64,000 bases of DNA from Alphaproteobacteria bacterium (lineage in GTDB: Bacteria; Bacteroidota; Bacteroidia; Chitinophagales; Chitinophagaceae): NCBI GenBank assembly GCA_030053915.1, contig JASGCT010000001.1, positions 62,001 to 126,000 of the forward strand, written 5' to 3'. The notes beneath the pieces are model-generated. The model was not told the DNA's origin, did not search any database, and saw only the letters and a program-made list of their open reading frames with translations. Below, piece after piece: positions 52,101 to 61,100 of the stretch; positions within the stretch are counted from its first letter, which is position 1; every line of letters begins with the position of its first letter. The translations under genes were made by a program, and so were the position numbers.

Positions 52101-55100
52101 ATTTCTGTAAAGCCACTTCTTTGGTCGTTTTTAGTACTAAACCAGCGGTACGTTAAATTATTGCCATTATTAGAACTACCATTCACCGACAACACAAAAG
52201 TATTGGTTCTTTGACATAAGGTTTGCGTAGTTACATTGGGCTGACCCATTGCATCAATGGTTGGTTTGGCCAAAACCAAAACGTTTGGACTAATTAAACT
52301 TGTTGCCATATTACAACCCATAGGTCCACCGTTATTGATGATTACATAATAATAAAACGACCCAACAGCATTGGTAGGAGGGGCATAACTACTCGTTATA
52401 GCACCCACCACACTTGGAGCGCCAGACGAAAGCACAGAATTGCTACCATTATTGTACCATTGATACGTTATTCTACCTACCCGTCCATTGGTTAAATTAA
52501 GTGTGGTTGTTAATGGCGTGGAGGTTTGATATTGACAGAAGAGTTGGTTGGCAGATTGGTCAATTGATACAGCTGGCTGCCCATATACTAATACCAAACT
52601 ACTTCGAAGCGTGTTAAAGCTACAATTACCTACTTGCTGCGTAACCTTGGCATAATAATAACTACTATCAGATGCACTGACCAAAATAGACGAGGTAGAG
52701 GCAAGATTATTTACACCGTCGCCATTTCGGTTGGCGGGCGTAGTAATATCAATACCTGTATCTATAATATTGGGTGCTTTATACCAATTATAAGTTAAAG
52801 TACCTGCACCCGAGGCTGTTACCCTATGTGAACCAATATTAGATGGCTGATTCACACAATACGCCGTATCGCCCGATCGTGTAAAACTTTCAATGGTTGG
52901 ATTGCGCAACACTATATATTGTCCAGATATTTGGCTGGTACTTGTACAAGTATTACCATCTATTACTATCACCCTAAAATATATTGTATCAAATACAAAT
53001 CGGCTGGGAACAAAGAAAATGCTGGTATCTTGTGAAGCACTTACTGTATAATTTTGTCCGGTTATTACCCTTTTATAGGCTTCTTCACCACTTTGGGTTT
53101 CAAAATAATACCATTGATAGTTATAGTTATTAATTCTGCCTTTACTAAATGTAGCATAGAAAGTATCGGTAGAAAGTAAGGTATTACTTTGGCATTGCGC
53201 TTTATTACCCTTAGTAATAGATAATGGTTGTGGTGTTAAATTAACTACAATCGGGGCACTTACCGCAGAAGTTGTTTTACAACCACCATTAGCTTGGGTA
53301 TAAATTACTCTATAATATTGATCACCTACATTATTGGTATTTGGTTTTAAAGAATCAGACGACTCTCCTAATAACGTAGTAAAATTACCCATACTCGTGT
53401 TGGGGTTATAGTCAAAGCTAATTTGCCAGAGGTATTCAAAGCTACCGCCTCCTTGTCCAAGTTGCTGACCTGTTGATTTTATAAAGCTTCCTTGATTACC
53501 TTGGCAATATCTGGCATTGAACGAATTAACAATACCCGGCGATGGATTACCCGTAATTATGATTCTGCCCGAAACTTCGCTGACGGTAAAGCACTGACCA
53601 GCTAAGGTTACCACTACATAATAACGTATTGTATCCCCCACGTTAACACCAGCCGAGTTGGCAAGTTGTGTAAATGAATCCGTTGGCTCGGTTAAGGTTG
53701 TAAGGGTGTCTTTCATGCCATTAGGTTGTGTTCTAATGCGATACCACTTATAAGCTAAAGGCCCGTTAGCAGTAGCCCGGAGGCTTAATTTAATAGCCTC
53801 ACTGATGCACACAAAAGTATCACGGGTTCTAAGTGAGCGGGTAATAAGGGGTATTGGGTTCACAATGATATTGCCAGTGAGGTCGCTAGTGTCGGCAGAA
53901 CAAGACCTTAAATTAGTCGCTGTTGCACCGTTAGACAATATTACAAAATAACGTACCGTATCAATATTGCTGGTTCTGGGTAATAAACTATTAGAAGTCT
54001 CTCCACGATTTTCGTTGGTTATTTTTAAAGCATTTTGAATAGCTAAGGCATCGGTTGCACCTTGAGGTGAGTTAGAATTTGGAGCCCTATACCAAGTCCA
54101 GATTGTATCACCAATAACACCTATATCGAAACTAGTAACGAGTATTCTACCCGGTTCAAAGGTTTGACAATACGACACGGCGCCAAAGCCGCTTGTACCC
54201 ACTATTCTTGGTTTACCATAAATAGTAATTCTTCCCGAGAGGTTGCTTGAAATGGAATTGGTAGGACAGCCCACTAATCCCGTAACATTTGCCACAACTC
54301 TATAATATCGTGCGCCAACCACATTGGTAGGTGGTGATAAGTCCCCACTAACAGTTAAACGGGTTGAAACTTGCGTTAATGCATTGCTATCATACCAGTC
54401 ATAGGTTAAAGTAGCCCCGCCAAAATTTGGTGCCGCAATGGTTGTAACATTGGCGGGAATTTCATTTACACAATATTGGTATGATGTTCCGTCGATACTA
54501 CTAACAGCAGGTAAGGTTTTAATAATAACATTTCCGCTATTATTGCTTGTATCGGCACAACGTGGTATTTTGTTATATACGATAACGTAATACGTAGAGG
54601 TATCATTTAAAGGTCTATTGGTATTCGGTCTTAACGAATCGGTTGTTTCGAGTAAAGGCGTGTTTTGATTTGGATCATTGCGCGTATTTCGATACCAGGT
54701 ATATTTTAAATCGGCATTACCTCCACTTGGGGTTAATGAAGCGATTACTCTTAATGCCTGAATCGCTGCAGGATTTGCATTTTGACAATACGTAATACTG
54801 GCCGTAGTTGGATTGGTAACTGTGGGGGTAACATACACGTTCAAGGTTATTAAACTAGAGCGTACGCTATCGCAAACTAAACCATTTCCTAAATAAGCCA
54901 CTGCATAAAAATAATTAGTTGCAGCATTGTTAATAACCACATTATCAATTTGAGGTGTTAAATTAGACGCATTGCTACCTATTGCCACATTATTAATTAT
55001 AGTTCCTAAGGAAGTACTAGCGGTTGTGTTTTTAAACCATTGGTATTGCAATCCTGCGGGCACATCGGTTGTGTTTACAGCCGCCGCAGATACCGTAAGG

Positions 55101-58100
55101 GCAGCGATAGTTTCGCTAGAACAATAGGTAAGATTATTCGGGGTAACCAAGGAAATTGTTGGCGCCGAATACACGTTTATGCGTCCCGAAATTAAACTCA
55201 TCGCCGTATCACATCCTCCTAAACCACTTAAACCACTTCCATTATTTACTATTACATAATAGTATCTTGATACAGAGCTGTCGGTTGGCGGTCCATACTG
55301 ATTCGTTGAAGTTGGTGGCACAGAAACGGCATCATCGTTGCCATACACATTGTCATAGCTTTTGTACCAAGTATAATTTAAAGTGCCTAAGCCATTATTA
55401 TTTGTTGAAACAATCAAATTATCACCACGAGATCCAACTTGGGCACAATATTTTTTAAGAGTTGTAAAATCTCCAACAACATTAACGCTTGGTTTGGCAT
55501 AAATATCAACAGCGCCACTATAACCGCTCGTTCTATTACAACCAATAGCATCATTATATAAAATTGTAAAATAATAATAACTTCTACCAGCAACCGTATA
55601 ACGTGGTTGGTAATTGTCGCCTGTTGCAATTTGCGTGCCTGTTCTACCCGTATTATTATCGTCGCGATACCAGATAAACATATCGGGACGGAGAGGTGTA
55701 ACATTTATTGTCCAAGTAGGTGTGGTATTATTTATACAATATCTGCCACCATTTAACACGGCTGTAATGGTTGGGGTGTCAAAAACGGCAATTCTGGCAA
55801 GATTTATATCACTTGTAGCCCTACAACCCACAAAGCCGTTGGTTGCTACAATATAGTAAAACGATGTATCCACTTCAGCAACCGTAGGTTTAAATGACGT
55901 GGCATTAGCGGCAACTACGGCAACGCCGTTTGCATAGACATTATCAGAACTTCGATACCATTGATACGTTAGATTGCTTTTATTAGTTCCTGGTGCTGGT
56001 CCTACAGCAGTTTCATTCACCCGTAACGTGTTCACTAAATCGACGCTGGTATTAATACAGTAAGTGTTTGCCATTAATGGCATTGGCACTAAATTGGGTA
56101 ATGTATAATTATTAATTGGATAAGAAACATTACTAATAATTGATGATGGACACCCTGTATTTATAACCCCGGCAATATTAATCCGAACGCGATAATAATA
56201 GGTGTTTGCAGGAACAATTCGGGGTGTATAAGAATTTTGATTGACAACTGTTGTTACATTTTGTACCGTATCCACATTTTGAGAAAAATCGCTTCTCGTG
56301 CTCGATTCCCAAATATACGTTGGGGTGCTTCCAAGTGGTCCTGTGTAAGTAACAGTAAGTGGTGTTATTCCAGACGAATTAGAACAATAATTGACACCCG
56401 TGGCAGGCATGGTTGGTAAATTACTTACTATGGGCGCTTCAATCACCGTAATAGAACCCGAAATATTACTTGTTGTAACACAACCACTTAAATTACCTAC
56501 TTGATTATTTGTTATTACTACATAGTAATAGCGCACATTAGCACTATCTGTATATGGTGCAAAATTTGCATTATTGGTGTTAGGTAAAAGAGAATCTGAA
56601 CCAATGGTTGAATTGTAACTCTTGTACCATTGATAGTTTAATAAATTATTGGTATATGGCTTGATATTTGCCACAAATGAACGAGACGGGAAATTTAAAC
56701 AATAGGACGTATTTTGATAATTGCTCATACTATCAATAGTAGGTTGAACATACACTCTAATATTAGCTGGAAGTGGTCCTGATGATACAGAGTCGCAAGC
56801 AGGCAAATTAATTCCAGTTAAATACGCGCGTACATAATAATAGTTATTATTGACACCCTCGGTATAGTTCAAGTCTTTTAAAAATTGTAAGCTATTATTA
56901 TTAACACCTGCAGTTATAACAGTTCCATTTTGGTTTAAATTAATGTTTTGACGATACCAACGGTAACCGATAGTTGTTCCTGTAATATTAACCGCAGCTG
57001 CATTGGTTGTTAAATCTCTAAAGTTATTGATACTACAATAACTTGTATCGCGCGGCTGTAGCGTTATAGTTGGCGCACTATAAACATCAATTCGTCCAAA
57101 TACGGCGCTTGTTGATGTATTGCAACCTACAGGACCGCCATTGTTTGCAACGGCATAAAAATATCGAGATACCGCCGAGTCTAAAGCTGGTTTAAAAGTC
57201 GCTTGAGATCCTATCTGCATAGTGCCTCCTGTGGCTACTGGGTCTATGGTTTTAAACCAAGTATAGATTACCGTACCATAAGCATTGACAATACTTGTTG
57301 ATAAAGCAATATCTGCTAAACCACCTACTACAGCACAATAACGATACGCTCCAGGATTTACAGCAGTAATGCTTGGGCTATTAAATACTGCTATTCTGCC
57401 AGAATAGTTACTAGTACCATTACAACCTGTTTGACTATAAGTTCCAATTGCATAATAATAACTCTCTCCAGCCACACTAACATCTGGGATAGTTGCACCA
57501 TAACTTGTTACCGGGCTACCAAATAAGGTACCATTAACGCCCAAATTATTTGAATCACGATACCATGACAAGCTTGATAAGGTTGGTAAATTATCTACAT
57601 TCGCATCGGTAATTGAAATAGGCGTTATTGTTGAAGTACCTAAGCAATAATCAAGTGCCGCAGCACCGGTTAACGTTAAAAGTGGTTGCCGTGTTACCGT
57701 AACGGTTACATCTCGCGATGTTCCTGCCGAGTCTACGCAAGTAGGAATAGTATTTTGAACAATAGCACGATAACGTCTTGTACCTACATTATTAATAACT
57801 GGTGTAAAAGCATTATCTGGATTTCCAGCAGGAAATAAAGTGCCATTGTCGATATCTCGCCAACGATAGGTTATATTAGCATTATTAGAGCCATTTAAAA
57901 CGGTGCTTCCAGCAATCAAAGTGGTTGGATTAGGGGCTGCTATACAATAATTAAAAGCCGTCGCATAAGTAGCAATTAAAGTGGGACGTTGATAAACAAC
58001 AATCTGACCAGTTTTGTTAGACCAAACCGAATCCGAACATCCTTGAGTGCCCACACCACTTACTAAAGCCCGATACCAAACAGTTCTGTACTCCGAAGTA

Positions 58101-61100
58101 GATGGGGTGAATGCATTTGAAACCACACCAGAGCTAATATTAGATTGCGACCCTGAAACAAAATTACCATAGCTATTGGCATTACTTGAATTGTCAATAT
58201 ACCAACGAATAGTAGGTGTTCCAGGACCAACATACGTAATCGTTAAAGACCTTGGTGTTGCATTATCACAATAACTTGTATCATTATTATACGGTTGTAC
58301 TGTAATAAGCGGCGCTGCAATTACCCGAATTTCCTTTGAAGTAATCAATCTGGTTTCACAACCACTTAAAGTCAAAGGACCATTTTTAATAAACGCATAA
58401 AAATAATTGTCTCTTACGCGATTTGTGGGCGGACGATAAAAATTTATTTGAACACTTGCTAACGATGAATCGTTGGCTTGTGCCGCATCTAATTGAAACC
58501 AGCGATACGAAATTGAGTTCAAAGGCTGGTTGGCTAAAGATGAAGTTAGTATCGCAAGACTATCCGCTGGAATACCTTGACAATAAATTTGAGGCGTTGA
58601 GGACGTATTTCCCCAGGTGTTGGACAAACTAATATTAACGCCAACAATAGGTTTACTGTAAATATTTAAGACAGACGTATTTGATATAATGCTATCACAG
58701 GCTGGTAAATTATTTTTCAAACTGGCTACTGCATAATATCGATTGACAACACCAGAATATGCATTACCACCATATATTACTTGTTCTACAGGATACTGGG
58801 TTGTGTTGGCGCCTATTACTAAGGTATCTGTTAACCGATTTCTAACTGTACCTGTTTGTTTATACCACTGGTATTGAATCGTAGCAAAATCTGTATTCGT
58901 AGCTGTTGCTAAAGTATTTAAAGGCGGTAGCGTATTAATGGCGGCATCGCTACAAAAATCAACACTCACAATGGGCTGGTTTGTTATGATAGGTGCGCTA
59001 TAAACAGCTACATAACCACTGGTACTAGACGTGGCAACATTACAACCTGCAGGTCCACCATTACTTACTACCATATAATAATACCTTGTATTGGCTGTAT
59101 CTATAAAAGGATCAAATGTGTTACTATTACTAGACCCTATCAATAGACCGTTGCTATTTGTTTGAGTCGTATTTTTATACCACCCATATACTAAAGAACC
59201 ATATCCATTGCTTACCGATGTGGTAAACGTATAACTTGCTCTGGCATTGATTGTAGGGCTTGCACAGAATTTACGATTCAAGTTAAAGTTATTTAATTCT
59301 GTAATAATTGGGCTGCTATAAACGGTAACACCGCCGCTAAAATCTGTAACTACAGAATCAACACAACCACTCGCCCCTATATTGTAAATAACAGCCCGAT
59401 AATAATATCTACCAACTAAGCCATTACTTGGGGTGTAAGAAGATGCTGCGCCAGGTGAGATAGCACCATCGCTTGATATAAGTACGGAATTGTTTGTGGT
59501 TCGGTCAAGGGTACGATACCATTTAATCCGTGCGGTGGCGGTGTTAGGACCTACATAAATTATCTCTAACGGTGTTATTGTAGAATTTTGACAATAGCTG
59601 ATATCTGCGTTACTTGGTTGTTGTATTATGCGCGGCGTCGCAATAATATTATATCTTCTACTATTTTCTCCTTGGGTTATACAATTTATGGAATCTGGTC
59701 CATTTTGAACCGAAATTTTATAATAATTACTTCCAATCCGGGCATTTTGAGGACGATAATACAAAAGATTTTCACCTACAATTCGTGAATTTCCCGGTTG
59801 TACTTGATTTTGGTCTAAGGAATCCCAAAAATATCTAAAGGCTTTTTTACTGTCGTTATTTAAAATTGAACCATTGATTATAACACCAATACTATCAATA
59901 ATAGCACCAGAACAGAAACTTAAATCAACCCCAGAATAATTATTAGTATATGGTACGTTTCCTGTTCCGGGTGTTAAATCGGGTTTGCGATAAATACTAA
60001 TGGTTGCAGAATTTGAATTAATACTATCGCAGGTTAAGCCCAAGTTTAAACTAGCCACACCAAAATAAATATTATCCGTACCTAAAACTAAACTACCGAT
60101 ACCGCTGAAAGTGGGTGTAAAGCTTGTAGTAGTTGCACCTGCTACTAACGTATTAACTCCTGTGTTTTTATACCAACGATACACTAAACCACCAGGTGGA
60201 AGATTATCCGCATTGGCTACAATTGTTATTGGGTTATTGTTGATGGTTCCTTGTGGCACGGTACTACAATATTCGCGTATTATATAGGGCTGTGTGGTGA
60301 TTGTGGGCTGTCGGTAAATACCAATTCTGCCGCTCGTTGTAGTACTGGTATCTACACCGCACACCAAAGGTCCGCCATTATTTATAGATGCATAATAGTA
60401 AAAATTACCCGTAACATCAATATACGGCTGGTAGCTTGTTGTGTCGCCGGGTGCTACGGCTGCGTCATTACCATTGTTTATTATATTATCGGTACTTCTA
60501 AACCATGTATAACTTAAATTCCCATAACCACCATTATTTACCAATATTGTTAAAGCGCTGGACATTCTAGAGCCACTATTACCCACACAATAATTAGCTG
60601 CGTTAAAATTGCTAATGGTTAAGGTTGGTTCGGCATACACCTCTATCGCACCTGTAGCTAAACTTGTAGCACCCGAAGTAGCATCACAACCCTTTTCTTG
60701 ATACCTACCTACAGCATAATAAAATAACCGTCCTACGGCGCTTGTACTTGGGGCTCTATTAAAATAACCACCAGGCGTACTTATAATTTGAGTACCCCCT
60801 GAATTATTACTATTTGTGTTGCTATAGTAAGCAAAATTTATAGGTGTAGCCAAATTGGGTGCCGTATTATTATCACGGGCTATAAATGATATCACAGTAG
60901 GGTTGTTGCTATTTAAACAATACTTGGCTGCCGCATTATTGTCTAAAAAAACTTGTGGTTGTTTCACAACCGAAATAACAATATCGTTTCCTAATTCGGC
61001 AACGCAATTCGCTTTAAAATTTCTTACTTGAACGCGATAGTTCGATGTGCCATTTGCAGTAATGATTGGACGATAAAAACTATCCGTTCCTAAGGTTGTA

